Assembly: GCF_019448235.1 (NCBI RefSeq)
Contig: NZ_CP080409.1
Span: 620,001-684,000, forward strand
Direction of reading: 5' to 3'
Origin: Nocardioides panacisoli
GTDB taxonomy: Bacteria; Actinomycetota; Actinomycetes; Propionibacteriales; Nocardioidaceae
Length of the DNA stretch: 64,000 bases
Of the stretch, positions 33,908 through 42,567 are shown piece by piece (position 1 is the first letter of the stretch; every line of letters begins with the position of its first letter). Made by a program: the position numbers and the translations under genes. The notes beneath the pieces are model-generated. The model searched no databases, was not told the DNA's origin, and saw nothing but the letters and a program-made list of their open reading frames with translations.

Positions 33908-34561
33908 TCAGCGGGCGGAGGGCTGCACCGTCGAGAGCAACCCGATCCGCATGGCGGTGACCAGCGCCTGGGCGCGATTGGCTGCGCCGAGCTTCTGGTA
34001 GATCCGGGCGATGTGGGACTTCGCGGTGGACTCGGAGAGGTAGAGCCGGTCGCCGATCGCCGCCGCGCCGAGGCCGTCGGCGAGGAGCACCAGCACCTCG
34101 TGCTCACGTTCGGTCAGGGCGGGCACCTGGCCGGTGGTCCGGCGCTGGAGCGCCCCGGCGAGCCCGGTGCAGACGAACGCGCCGGGGGAGACGGCGGCGT
34201 GGCGGGTGGCCTTGATGACCTCGGTGGCCGGCGCATCCTTGCCCACGAAGCCGGAGGCACCGGCCTCCATCGCCGCGAAGATCTGGTCGTCGCCGGAGTG
34301 CATCGTCAGCATCACCAGGCCCGTCTGCTTGTCTCGTTGGCGCACCGAGCGCACGATGTCCAGGCCGGTCCCGTCCTGCATCTGCAGGTCGATCACCATC
34401 ACGTCGGGCGAGAGCTCCTCGTACGTCGCGAGGCCCTCGGTCACGGTGCTGGCGGTGCCGACGATCTCGAGGTCGTCCTCGAGGTCGAGCACCGCCCCGA
34501 GTCCGCTGCGGATCAGTTCGTGGTCGTCCACCATGACGACGCGGGTGGGGGTCTCGGTCAT
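33908..34561 (-). CDS. LuxR/NarL-family response regulator
   Basis: 217 residues. Receiver domain (about 5-120) with DDHELIRSGL, phosphoacceptor Asp in PDVMVIDLQMQDGTG and Lys in GFVGKDAPATEV; then a LuxR-type HTH (about 145-210) with LTEREHEVLVLLADGLG and STAKSHIARIYQKLGAANR. It overlaps the kinase gene by 4 bases. Its place directly downstream of the Tad motor genes and upstream of the flp genes suggests it controls pilus expression; this is inferred. Confidence 0.95.
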   Translation of the reverse strand: MTETPTRVVMVDDHELIRSGLGAVLDLEDDLEIVGTASTVTEGLATYEELSPDVMVIDLQMQDGTGLDIVRSVRQRDKQTGLVMLTMHSGDDQIFAAMEAGASGFVGKDAPATEVIKATRHAAVSPGAFVCTGLAGALQRRTTGQVPALTEREHEVLVLLADGLGAAAIGDRLYLSESTAKSHIARIYQKLGAANRAQALVTAMRIGLLSTVQPSAR

Positions 34562-36114
34562 GATGCGCGCTCCTCCATGCGTTCGGTGGTGCCGATCTCC
34601 TCGTGGCCCGGTCGTAGGACGACGCGCACCGTGACTCCTCGGCTGGCGTTGTCCTTGACCTGCAGTCTGGCACCAATCAGTCGGGCACGCTCACGCATGA
34701 TCTTGAGTCCGTGGCTGTCGCTGCGCCCGGACTGCAGTCCGACCCCGTTGTCGGTGACGGTGATCCGGGCCTCCGGCGCGTACACCTGGCACTGCACGTC
34801 GATCGCCGTCGCCCGCGCATGCTTGACGGCGTTGTTGATCGCCTCCTGGGTGATCCGGAACAGCTCCGACTCCACCTCCGGTCGCAGTCGGGTCGGCTGC
34901 TCGTCCAGCCGCACCCGGATCGGGATGCCGGAGGACTCCGACAGGTGCCGGGCGATCGCGCTGATGGCGGCCCCGAGGCTCTCGTGCTCCCCGATGCTCG
35001 TCCGCAGGTTCATCACCGAGCGGCGGACCTCGGCCACCACCCCACTGACGCGGTCCCGCAGCATGGCCAGCTGCTTGCCCTGCTGCTCGTCCGCAGGTCG
35101 CGCTGCGATCGCATCGACGAGGTAGCCGAGCGAGGCGATGTCCTGCGCCACACCGTCGTGCATCTCCCGCGCGAGCCGCTGGCGTTCGTCGGCGGTGGCC
35201 GCGTTGCGGAAGCGGGTGAACAGCAGCGCCGTGTCGAACTTGACCGCGTGCGAGGCCAGCGCCCCGCGCACCTCGGCGATCGGCAACGTGTCGGTACGCC
35301 GCGTGTGCGGCAGGGCACCGGCGATCACGGCGCTGTCGCCGATGCGGAAGGCGAACACCTTCCCGTCGTTGACCGGAGTTCCCCACGTGGTCGCGTCCAG
35401 GGCGGCCGTGAGCAGCTGGTGCGACGTCTCGTCATCGAGCTCGGTCGAGGATGCCACGGGCGTCATGACGTCGCCGCTGGGCACGAAGAACTCGAGCCCG
35501 CGGTTGGGGATCCGGTCGCCGACGACGGCCAGCATCTCGCCGCCGAGTGCGGTCACGTCCAGTCCCGAGGTCAGGTTGTCGGAGAGCTCCAGCAATTGGC
35601 GGATGAGGTGCTGGGCGTCGCGGTAGGGCGCGATGGCGGCGTCCGCTGCGCGGTCCTGGCGGAAGGTGTAGTGCGCGACCCAGCTCAGCCCGACGCCGGC
35701 CATGGTCCAGGTGAAGATCGCGACGCTCTGCTCGGCGGTGATCTGCTGCCACCACAACAACGCGAACCACGTCACGGTCACCGACTGGAACACCACCACG
35801 CGCACCAGGGTGCGGACGCCTCCGACCGCGGTGGCGAAGAGCGGTGGCACCACCAGTGCCGCGAGGATCGCCTCGGAGTACTCCATGCCGAGTGCGCAGA
35901 TGACGCCGACCGCCACGGCCTCCACCGTCGGCGGCAGCGTGAGCTCGAGCTCACGACGGGTCAGCGTGACGCCTTGGTAGATCCAGAGTGCGCTCAGTGC
36001 GACGAGTGCCAGGAGTGCCTCGCGGTCGCGGAACCACAGCGCCGGCGCGCCGATGGCGAGCAGGGCGAACAGTCGTGTCGCCCCCAACACCATCAGGGCG
36101 TTGCTGATCGGCAT
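34558..36114 (-). CDS. sensor histidine kinase (HisKA_3/NarX-like), membrane bound
   Basis: 518 residues. Four to six N-terminal membrane segments (about 1-150), a GAF-like sensor region (about 165-295, with DVTALGGEMLAVVGDRIPNR), then a HisKA_3 dimerisation domain with H319 (LAREMHDGVAQDIASLG) and an HATPase domain (ELFRITQEAINNAVKHA, TVTDNGVGLQ, SHGLKIMRERA). It is the partner of the adjacent response regulator. The tadC gene ends 15 bp upstream, so all could be in one transcript with the pilus genes. Confidence 0.94.
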   Translation of the reverse strand: MPISNALMVLGATRLFALLAIGAPALWFRDREALLALVALSALWIYQGVTLTRRELELTLPPTVEAVAVGVICALGMEYSEAILAALVVPPLFATAVGGVRTLVRVVVFQSVTVTWFALLWWQQITAEQSVAIFTWTMAGVGLSWVAHYTFRQDRAADAAIAPYRDAQHLIRQLLELSDNLTSGLDVTALGGEMLAVVGDRIPNRGLEFFVPSGDVMTPVASSTELDDETSHQLLTAALDATTWGTPVNDGKVFAFRIGDSAVIAGALPHTRRTDTLPIAEVRGALASHAVKFDTALLFTRFRNAATADERQRLAREMHDGVAQDIASLGYLVDAIAARPADEQQGKQLAMLRDRVSGVVAEVRRSVMNLRTSIGEHESLGAAISAIARHLSESSGIPIRVRLDEQPTRLRPEVESELFRITQEAINNAVKHARATAIDVQCQVYAPEARITVTDNGVGLQSGRSDSHGLKIMRERARLIGARLQVKDNASRGVTVRVVLRPGHEEIGTTERMEERAS

Positions 36115-36129
36115 GTGGCCTCCTGCGGG

Positions 36130-37056
36130 TTACTGCGCGGAGCCGAACGCTTCCATGGCCGACAGCGCGCCAGGACCCATGATGACAACAAACAGGCAGG
36201 GAAGGATGAACAACACCAGGGGAACCATGATCTTGACCGGCACCTGGTGGGCCTTCTCCTCGGCGTGCTGACGCCGCTTGAGGCGCATCTCCTCCGACTG
36301 CACGCGCAACACCTGCCCGATCGGCACGCCGAAGGCGTCGGCCTGCACCATGGCCCCGACGAAGGCCTTGAAGTCGTCCACGTTGGTGCGACCCGCCAGC
36401 GCCTTGAGCGACTCCGAGCGGCCGAGCCCGAGCTGCATCTCGCGGATGACGCGGGCGAACTCCTCGGCGACCGGGCCGTCGGTCTTGCGGGCGACCTGTT
36501 GCAGCGCCGCGTCGAACCCGAGGCCGGCCTCGACGCTGATGGTCAGCAGGTCCACCGAGTCCGCGAGCGTACGCCGGATCGCCTCCGAGCGCTGTTGGGT
36601 GCGGTTGTAGAGGTAGATGTCGGGGGCGAAGTAGCCGACCACCAGCCCGCCGAGCACGATGACCACCAGCCAGGTCAGCCCGACGCCGACCAGCAGGCCG
36701 TAGGCCAGTCCGGCGACGGGGATCGCCACCGCGCCCATCACCTTCATGCCGATGACGCGGTCCACGCTCCAGTCGCGGGGATTGCCGGCGAAGTCGAGCC
36801 GGCGCCTGATCTGTTCGGCTTGGTCGGCGCCCGTGATGCGTCGTCCCACCGACAACGCCCGCGCCTGCAGCGGTGCGAGGACCCGGTCGGCGAACGGGAC
36901 GTCTGCCTCTGCCGCGAGGTCGTCCGGAGCGGTCGAGAAGTCCTGGAGAACCTCCAGCGACCGCTCGACTCCAGTGGCGGTGCGTCCGGAGAGCAGCGCG
37001 GTGCCGAGCAACGCGAACGCGGTGGTGAGACACACCAGGGCCAGCAGCAGCGTCAT
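36130..37056 (-). CDS. tadC: type II secretion system F family protein TadC
   Basis: 308 residues with an N-terminal membrane segment, two mid membrane segments, a T2SSF domain (about 155-285, ISVEAGLGFDAALQQVARK and EFARVIREMQLGLGRSE) and a C-terminal membrane segment (IMVPLVLFILPCLFVVIMG). It is an inner-membrane platform protein of the Flp pilus machine, working with TadB and CpaF. One base separates it from the VWA-TadB gene upstream. Confidence 0.93.
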   Translation of the reverse strand: MTLLLALVCLTTAFALLGTALLSGRTATGVERSLEVLQDFSTAPDDLAAEADVPFADRVLAPLQARALSVGRRITGADQAEQIRRRLDFAGNPRDWSVDRVIGMKVMGAVAIPVAGLAYGLLVGVGLTWLVVIVLGGLVVGYFAPDIYLYNRTQQRSEAIRRTLADSVDLLTISVEAGLGFDAALQQVARKTDGPVAEEFARVIREMQLGLGRSESLKALAGRTNVDDFKAFVGAMVQADAFGVPIGQVLRVQSEEMRLKRRQHAEEKAHQVPVKIMVPLVLFILPCLFVVIMGPGALSAMEAFGSAQ

Positions 37057-37057
37057 C

Positions 37058-38965
37058 TCACACCTCCATCCGGACCATGCGGGTCATGATGAACACTCCG
37101 AGCGAGAGCCACAGCACGGCGCCGAGCAGCATCGCGATCCCCAGCGCCTCCTGGAACAGGGGCGCCATGTAGGCCGGGTTGGTGACCGCGAGGAACAGCG
37201 CGAATCCCGGGGGGAGCGAGCACAGCAGGATCGCGGAGAGCTTGCCCTCTGCCGCGAGCGTCTTGACCTGGCGACGCAGGTAGTGCCGCTCGCGGATGGT
37301 GTTGCCCACCGTGGTCAGGATCTCGCCCAGGTTGCCGCCGACCTGGCGCTGGATGCGGATCGCCATGACGACCCAGGCGAAGTCCCGGCTGCCGAACCTG
37401 GCCGCGACGCCGTCGAAGGCATCCTCGAGCGAGACGCCGACGCGGTGCTCCACCAGGACCCGCTTGAACTCACCCGCGATCGGGTCGGTCCCCTCACGGA
37501 CGACCGTGTCGACGGCCTGGGCGAGCGAGAGTCCCGCAGCCAGGGCGCCCGAGAGCAGCTGCAGCGTGTCGGGGAGTGCGGCGTCGAAGGCGCGTCGCCG
37601 TCGCCCCGCCTGCCAGCGGAGGTACAGCGGGGGCAGTGCCGCCCCGAGCACGAGGAACACGAGGCCGATGACGATGCTGCCGCCACCGAGCAGGAGACCC
37701 AGCAGGCCGGCGATGAGCACGACCCCCACGTGGAGGATGAGCCACTCCGCCGGCTTGAAGCCGCTGCCCGCGGCCCCGAGGCGGGTGTCGAGGGTGGTCT
37801 GCAGCCCCTGGTTGCGCTCCAGGATCCCCGACGCGGCGGACCGCGCCTGGTCGAGGAGCTGGTCCGGGTCCCGCCGGGTCCTGCCCGGCGCCTCCTGCTC
37901 ACCGACGTACGCCGAGACCCGCTCGGCGATCGTGAGCGGTTGCTGGCGCGCCGGCACCAGTGCGACGGCCATCGCCAGCGCACCGACGGCCAGCACGGCG
38001 ATGCCGACGGGGAGGAGCCATCCCGGGGTGTCCCAGCCCGACAGGTCGGCCGGCGCCGCCAGTGTGGTGTCGTCCTCCCGCGTCGCCTCCTGGATGGGGA
38101 CGAAGGCGCTCGCGACCACGGCGTCGTCCGCCGTCGGGATCCGCACCTCGATGGTGGCCTCGGTGGCGGCGAAGTCGTCGGGCAGCGGAGCGGTGACCAG
38201 CACCTGGTCCGCCAGCACCTCGGCCTCCTCCTCGAAGGTGCGCGCGAGGTTGCCGCCGTTGGCCGTCAGGACCCGGCCACCGCCCGCCTCGGCGACGTCC
38301 TCGAGCTGCTCGAGCCGGCCGCCGCGCTGTCCCAGCGAGACGACGTCCACCAAGGTGTTGGTCGACGCGACGGCTGCCGTCACGTCCTCCAGCGACGTCT
38401 GGTTGCCGGTGTCGGCGCCGTCGCTGAGCACCAGGAGGGAGCGCTGGCCGGTGCTGCCAGCGACCTCGATCGCGGTGAGCAGGCCGTCGTACAGCTTGGT
38501 CTGGGGGCCCAGCGAGAGGGCCTCGACGACCGAGCGCGCGCGGTCGCGGTCGGTCGTCGGCTCCAGCGCGGTGGCGACGTCCTTGTTGAAGGTGACGATG
38601 CCGACCGAGACGTCGCGCGGCACTGCCTCCAGGTACGCGGTTGCCGCCGCCTTGGCGGCGGTGAAGCGGCCGTTGCGGTCCATCGAGTTGCTGACGTCCA
38701 TCACCAGCACGGCGATCCGCTCGACCACCGCGCCGGCGCCGGCGGGAGCGGCGCTCGCAGCGAGGTCGTCGCCGTCCAGGGTCGCCGTGGCCGCTGCGAG
38801 GTCGAGGTCGGCGTCCGGTGGCACGTCGACGAGGACGCGGAGCTCGCCGTCGGCGGCCTCGGCGTGTGCAATGGAGCCGTCCTCGGCGTGGGCGGCCGGG
38901 CCCCACGAGACCAGGAGCGCGGTCACCGCGAGGACGAGCAGGCGCAGCACGGCGCGCGTGGTCAT
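37058..38965 (-). CDS. tadB: von Willebrand factor A domain fused to TadB-like T2SSF platform protein
   Basis: 635 residues. Signal peptide (LRLLVLAVTALLVSWGPAAHA), then a VWA domain (about 80-265) with an intact MIDAS start D90-V-S92-N-S94 (LVMDVSNSMD) and GQRSLLVLSDGADTGN for the later acidic residue. A membrane segment (about 315-335) leads to a cytoplasmic linker and a second half typical of TadB: two membrane segments, a T2SSF domain (about 470-600, SGALAAGLSLAQAVDTVV, RIQRQVGGNLGEILTTVGN) and a C-terminal membrane segment. The VWA part would lie outside the membrane. ATG 38965 preferred; GTG 38977 overlaps the cpaF stop. The order cpaF-tadB-tadC is normal; the extra VWA half is unusual. 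Confidence 0.93.
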   Translation of the reverse strand: MTTRAVLRLLVLAVTALLVSWGPAAHAEDGSIAHAEAADGELRVLVDVPPDADLDLAAATATLDGDDLAASAAPAGAGAVVERIAVLVMDVSNSMDRNGRFTAAKAAATAYLEAVPRDVSVGIVTFNKDVATALEPTTDRDRARSVVEALSLGPQTKLYDGLLTAIEVAGSTGQRSLLVLSDGADTGNQTSLEDVTAAVASTNTLVDVVSLGQRGGRLEQLEDVAEAGGGRVLTANGGNLARTFEEEAEVLADQVLVTAPLPDDFAATEATIEVRIPTADDAVVASAFVPIQEATREDDTTLAAPADLSGWDTPGWLLPVGIAVLAVGALAMAVALVPARQQPLTIAERVSAYVGEQEAPGRTRRDPDQLLDQARSAASGILERNQGLQTTLDTRLGAAGSGFKPAEWLILHVGVVLIAGLLGLLLGGGSIVIGLVFLVLGAALPPLYLRWQAGRRRRAFDAALPDTLQLLSGALAAGLSLAQAVDTVVREGTDPIAGEFKRVLVEHRVGVSLEDAFDGVAARFGSRDFAWVVMAIRIQRQVGGNLGEILTTVGNTIRERHYLRRQVKTLAAEGKLSAILLCSLPPGFALFLAVTNPAYMAPLFQEALGIAMLLGAVLWLSLGVFIMTRMVRMEV

Positions 38966-38969
38966 GGCC

Positions 38970-40475
38970 TCAGCCACCCATCCGGAAGACCAAGGGGTCG
39001 ACCGCGACGTTCTCGTGCGCGAGCTTCTCCAGGAACTTGGGCCGGAGGCCGGTGGTCCTGAGCGAGCCCAACGCGCGACCGTGCTCGTCGAACCCGGCGG
39101 AGTGGTCGAAGACGAAGACGTCCTGCAACGTGATGACGTCGCCCTCCATCCGCTCCACCTCGGTGATGTGGGTGATGCGTCGTGAGCCGTCGCGCAGGCG
39201 CGTCTGGTGGACGATGAGGTCCACCGCCGAGGCGACCTGCTCGCGGATCGCCCGGATCGGCAGGTCCATCCCCGCCATCAGCACCATCGTCTCGAGACGG
39301 GACAGCGTGTCGCGGGGGCCGTTGGAGTGCAGCGTGCAGATGGAACCGTCGTGGCCGGTGTTCATCGCCTGCAGCATGTCCAGTGCGGAGGCGTCGCGGA
39401 CCTCGCCCACGACGATGCGATCGGGCCGCATGCGCAGGCTGTTCTTCACCAGGTCGCGGATCGTGATCGCACCCTTGCCCTCGATGTTGGGCGGGCGAGA
39501 CTCCAGGCGGACCACGTGGTCCTGGTGCAGCTGGAGTTCGGCGGCGTCCTCGATGGTGACGATGCGCTCGTCGCTGGGGATGTAGCTGGACAGCACGTTC
39601 AGCGTCGTGGTCTTGCCGGCGCCGGTGCTGCCCGACACGATGATGTTGAGGCGTCCACGGACGCAGGCCTCGAGGAAGTCGGCCGTGTCGGCCGACATCG
39701 TGCCGAAGCCGATCAGGTCCTCGGTCTGGTAGGGGTCGTCGGCGAACTTGCGGATCGTCAGCGCCGACCCGTCGACCGCGAGCGGCGGCACGATCGCGTT
39801 GACACGGCTGCCGTCGGGCAGGCGCGCATCGACCATCGGGCTGGACTCGTCGACCCGTCGGCCGATGCGACTGACGATCTTGTCGATGGTGCGGCGCAGG
39901 TGGGCCTCGTCGTTGAACCGGACCTCGGCCTCCTGGAGGCGTCCGGCGCGCTCCACCCACACGCTGGTCGCTCCGTTGACCATCACCTCGGAGACGTCCG
40001 GGTCGCGGAGCAGCGGGTCGATCGGCCCGTAGCCGAGGATGTCGTCGCTGATCTCCTGGGTGATCCGGTGCCGGTCGCCCACCGAGATCGGCGTCTCCTG
40101 GGCGCTGAGCACCTCGGTGAGGACGGTGCGCACCTTCTGGTCCAGGTCGTCCTGGTCCATGTCGGCGTCGTAGAGGTGCGGTCCCAGCTCGCGGAGCAGC
40201 TGGTCGTGCACGTCGGACTTCAGCTGCTCGAGCCGGTCCGCCTCCTTGGAGGCCAGCGTGCGTCGCGCGGCGGAACCCTCGGGCTGGGGGACCGCAGGCC
40301 GCCGGTCGGCCAGCGGGCTGCCGCTCGGCGGCGGCGCGGACGCGCCGGCGGCGTGGCCGCCACTGCCGTCGACGGAGGGTACGTCGTCGCTCCTGCCGGC
40401 CGCGTGCTTGCCGGTGGCCTGCTTGCCCGCCGCCTGGTCGCGCGCGGACTGCAGTCGCTCCGAAAGGCTGGCCAT
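38970..40475 (-). CDS. cpaF: Flp pilus assembly ATPase CpaF/TadA
   Basis: 501 residues. A variable N-terminal region (about 1-85), an N1-N2 domain, then the secretion ATPase core: Walker A with K288 (VSGSTGAGKTTTLN), the Asp box TIEDAAELQL, Walker B RIVVGEVRDASALDMLQAM, and the His box GSICTLHSNGPRD. It powers assembly of Flp pilins. Start 40475 follows GGGAGGAAG; a longer upstream frame lies in cpaE. One base separates it from cpaE (TGA-c-ATG). Confidence 0.96.
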   Translation of the reverse strand: MASLSERLQSARDQAAGKQATGKHAAGRSDDVPSVDGSGGHAAGASAPPPSGSPLADRRPAVPQPEGSAARRTLASKEADRLEQLKSDVHDQLLRELGPHLYDADMDQDDLDQKVRTVLTEVLSAQETPISVGDRHRITQEISDDILGYGPIDPLLRDPDVSEVMVNGATSVWVERAGRLQEAEVRFNDEAHLRRTIDKIVSRIGRRVDESSPMVDARLPDGSRVNAIVPPLAVDGSALTIRKFADDPYQTEDLIGFGTMSADTADFLEACVRGRLNIIVSGSTGAGKTTTLNVLSSYIPSDERIVTIEDAAELQLHQDHVVRLESRPPNIEGKGAITIRDLVKNSLRMRPDRIVVGEVRDASALDMLQAMNTGHDGSICTLHSNGPRDTLSRLETMVLMAGMDLPIRAIREQVASAVDLIVHQTRLRDGSRRITHITEVERMEGDVITLQDVFVFDHSAGFDEHGRALGSLRTTGLRPKFLEKLAHENVAVDPLVFRMGG

Positions 40476-40476
40476 G

Positions 40477-41652
40477 TCACTTCCTCCCACGTCGGAACAG
40501 GCCGCGGCGGCGGCTCGGTGCGTCGGCGTCACCCGCGCCCGCGCCGATCGGTTCACCGGTCACTGCCCCGGCCAGCTCGGTGAACGCGCGGCTCGCGGGG
40601 TGGCCGGGGTTGGCCAGCACGATCGGCGTACCGGAGTTGGTGGCGGCCGCGATGTCGAAGGCGCTGGCGACCCGGCTGGCGACGGTCATCCCGAGGATGC
40701 TCTCCACCTTGTCGACGGTGATGCCGACCTGGTCGTCGGCGCGGTTGAGCAGCAGGTGTCGGTGGCCACGGGCGATGTTGAGCACGTCCATCGTCTCCAG
40801 CGCCACCTTGACGTTCTTCAGCGTCGGGACGTCGAGCGTGGCGATGATGACGCACTCGTCGGTCTCGTCCAGGGCCGTCAGCGTGGCGTCGTCGAAGGAC
40901 GGCGAGGTGTCGACCAGGACGTAGTCGTAGTTCTCGCGCAGGGTGCGCAGGATCCGCGAGATCAGCAGCGGCGTGATCCGTTCGCGGGTGTCCGGTCGAC
41001 TCGGTGCAGCGAGCACCGCCAGTCCGTTCTCGTGCCGGGTGAGCAGTCCCTCGAGCATGTCGGCGTCGACCGACTCCTCCGAGCCGACGGCGTGTTCGAT
41101 GGAGTGGGTCGGGAACAGCTGCACGGTGATCGCGATGTCCCCGAACGCCAGGTCGAGGTCGACCATGCACACCTTGCGGGAGCCGCCGTCGGCCAGCGCA
41201 AGCGCCAGGTTGACCGCTGAGGTGGTCTTGCCGACTCCGCCCTTGGGGGAGAACACCGTGACGATGCGACCCGCCTGGCTCACGCTGCTGGAGCCGCGCA
41301 GCGCCCGCGTCAGCTCCTGCGCGCGCTCGACCGCCTTGGTCAGGGTCGACTCGTCCTCCAGCGCCACTGCGTCGCGAGCACCGGCGTGCATGGCCTTGGT
41401 CAGGGTCGCGGTGTCGATCTGCTCCCGCACCAGCACCACGCTGACCGTGGGGTGGGTGACCTGGAGCTCCTCGGTGAGGGCGAGCGCCGCGTCGAGGGGT
41501 ACGCCGGCACCGACGACGACGGCGTACTCCTCACGGTGCTGGTCGAGCCAGCGCCGCAGCACCTCGAGCGAGTCGACGGTGTGGGATCCCGGCGGCAGGA
41601 CGCCCTGGGCGCGCTGCGCCAGGGAGGGGTCGGGTTCGACGACCACGGGCAT
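40477..41652 (-). CDS. cpaE: CpaE/TadZ-like pilus-localising MinD-type ATPase
   Basis: 391 residues. A receiver-like N-terminal domain (about 1-125, lacking an obvious phosphoacceptor set) is followed by a deviant Walker ATPase of the MinD/ParA class: VFSPKGGVGKTTSAVNLALAL, CMVDLDLAFGD (switch Asp) and DYVLVDTSPSFDD. In Tad systems it positions the pilus machine at the pole or membrane. The end is Arg/Lys-rich (SRRRGLFRRGRK). It lies between cpaB (11-bp gap) and cpaF. Confidence 0.93.
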   Translation of the reverse strand: MPVVVEPDPSLAQRAQGVLPPGSHTVDSLEVLRRWLDQHREEYAVVVGAGVPLDAALALTEELQVTHPTVSVVLVREQIDTATLTKAMHAGARDAVALEDESTLTKAVERAQELTRALRGSSSVSQAGRIVTVFSPKGGVGKTTSAVNLALALADGGSRKVCMVDLDLAFGDIAITVQLFPTHSIEHAVGSEESVDADMLEGLLTRHENGLAVLAAPSRPDTRERITPLLISRILRTLRENYDYVLVDTSPSFDDATLTALDETDECVIIATLDVPTLKNVKVALETMDVLNIARGHRHLLLNRADDQVGITVDKVESILGMTVASRVASAFDIAAATNSGTPIVLANPGHPASRAFTELAGAVTGEPIGAGAGDADAPSRRRGLFRRGRK

Positions 41653-41663
41653 CGGGGCTCACC

Positions 41664-42377
41664 TCACTCGAAGATGGTGTCGGGCTCGACGCCCTCGTTG
41701 CGCTCGACCTTGCTGCTGTCGTTGAGCAGCCCGACCGAGAGCTGGCCGAGGGTCTGCGAGAGGCGCAGCTTCTCGACCTCGCGTTGCTTCACCGCGACGG
41801 TGATGAGCTGCTCGGTCTCGTTGCCGCCGTTCTCCTGACGACCCTCGCTCGGCACCACGCTGGTCGAGCCAGTGGCGATCACGGTCACCCGCTGGAGCAG
41901 GAGCCGGCTGTAGTTGCCGTCGACGGTGAGGAAGACGGCCACCTCGGCACCGGGGCTGATGAAGGAACCCACGCGGGCCGCGTCCTCGACGCTGATCGAC
42001 ATGGCGATCTTGCCCTCGGGGATCGGCAGCGTCGCGGCAGCCTCGATCTCGTCCACCCCGCCGAACTTGACCGGGATCAGCTGCTCGCCGGGGTAGATCG
42101 TGGTCAGGGCGACCGATCCCTGCAGCGGGTCGGCGTCGTTGCTCGCGCCCTCGAGCACCTGGTTGCCCGCGACGAAGCTCAGCTCGACCTTGCCGCTCTC
42201 CAGGGCGGCGTCGATGCTTTCGCCGGGATTGATCTTCTTGGCCGCGGTGAGCACCTCGACGGCCTCGTAGCGGTCGGCCGCACGGTTCTCGGCGCCCTGC
42301 GCGTAGACGAAGACCAGCAGCACGCCGAGCGCAGCAACGACTGCTGCCACGGCCAGCAGCAACCTACGACGATCCAT
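41664..42377 (-). CDS. cpaB: Flp pilus assembly protein CpaB (RcpC-like)
   Basis: 237 residues. One N-terminal membrane segment (LLLAVAAVVAALGVLLVFV), then a SAF domain (about 48-110, AAKKINPGESIDAALESGKV, TTIYPGEQLIPVKF) and a RcpC-type C-terminal domain (GKIAMSISVEDAARVGSFIS, GAEVAVFLTVDG). It is periplasmic in Gram-negatives; here it faces the cell wall. ATG 42377 with GGGAGG about ten bases upstream. It is the first gene of the minus-strand pilus operon. Confidence 0.92.
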   Translation of the reverse strand: MDRRRLLLAVAAVVAALGVLLVFVYAQGAENRAADRYEAVEVLTAAKKINPGESIDAALESGKVELSFVAGNQVLEGASNDADPLQGSVALTTIYPGEQLIPVKFGGVDEIEAAATLPIPEGKIAMSISVEDAARVGSFISPGAEVAVFLTVDGNYSRLLLQRVTVIATGSTSVVPSEGRQENGGNETEQLITVAVKQREVEKLRLSQTLGQLSVGLLNDSSKVERNEGVEPDTIFE

Positions 42378-42420
42378 GCCTGAGCCTCCCGCTCCCTGCA
42401 GGTGCACCCGAGCGAACCCG

Positions 42421-42480
42421 CAGGTCCGTGCGCCTTGACGATGTCTCCCTTGCCCGCGCCGAGAGTGCGGCGCGGACCTG
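42421..42480 (-). promoter_or_regulatory. long imperfect hairpin between the flavoprotein gene and cpaB
   Basis: CAGGTCCGTGCGCC at the left end pairs with GGCGCGGACCTG at the right end, with a 2-base bulge; an inner stem GCGCC/GGCGC is also possible. It lies 44 bases upstream of the cpaB start, so it could terminate the upstream flavoprotein transcript or act as a leader structure for the pilus operon. The pairing is observed; the role is inferred. Confidence 0.4.
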
Positions 42481-42567
42481 ACGCTAGCCCAGATGGGTCA
42501 GGCGCGATGCGGAATCCGGAAAACGCCCGCACCGCCCCGTCGCGGCGGCACCGGTGCGACCGGAGAG

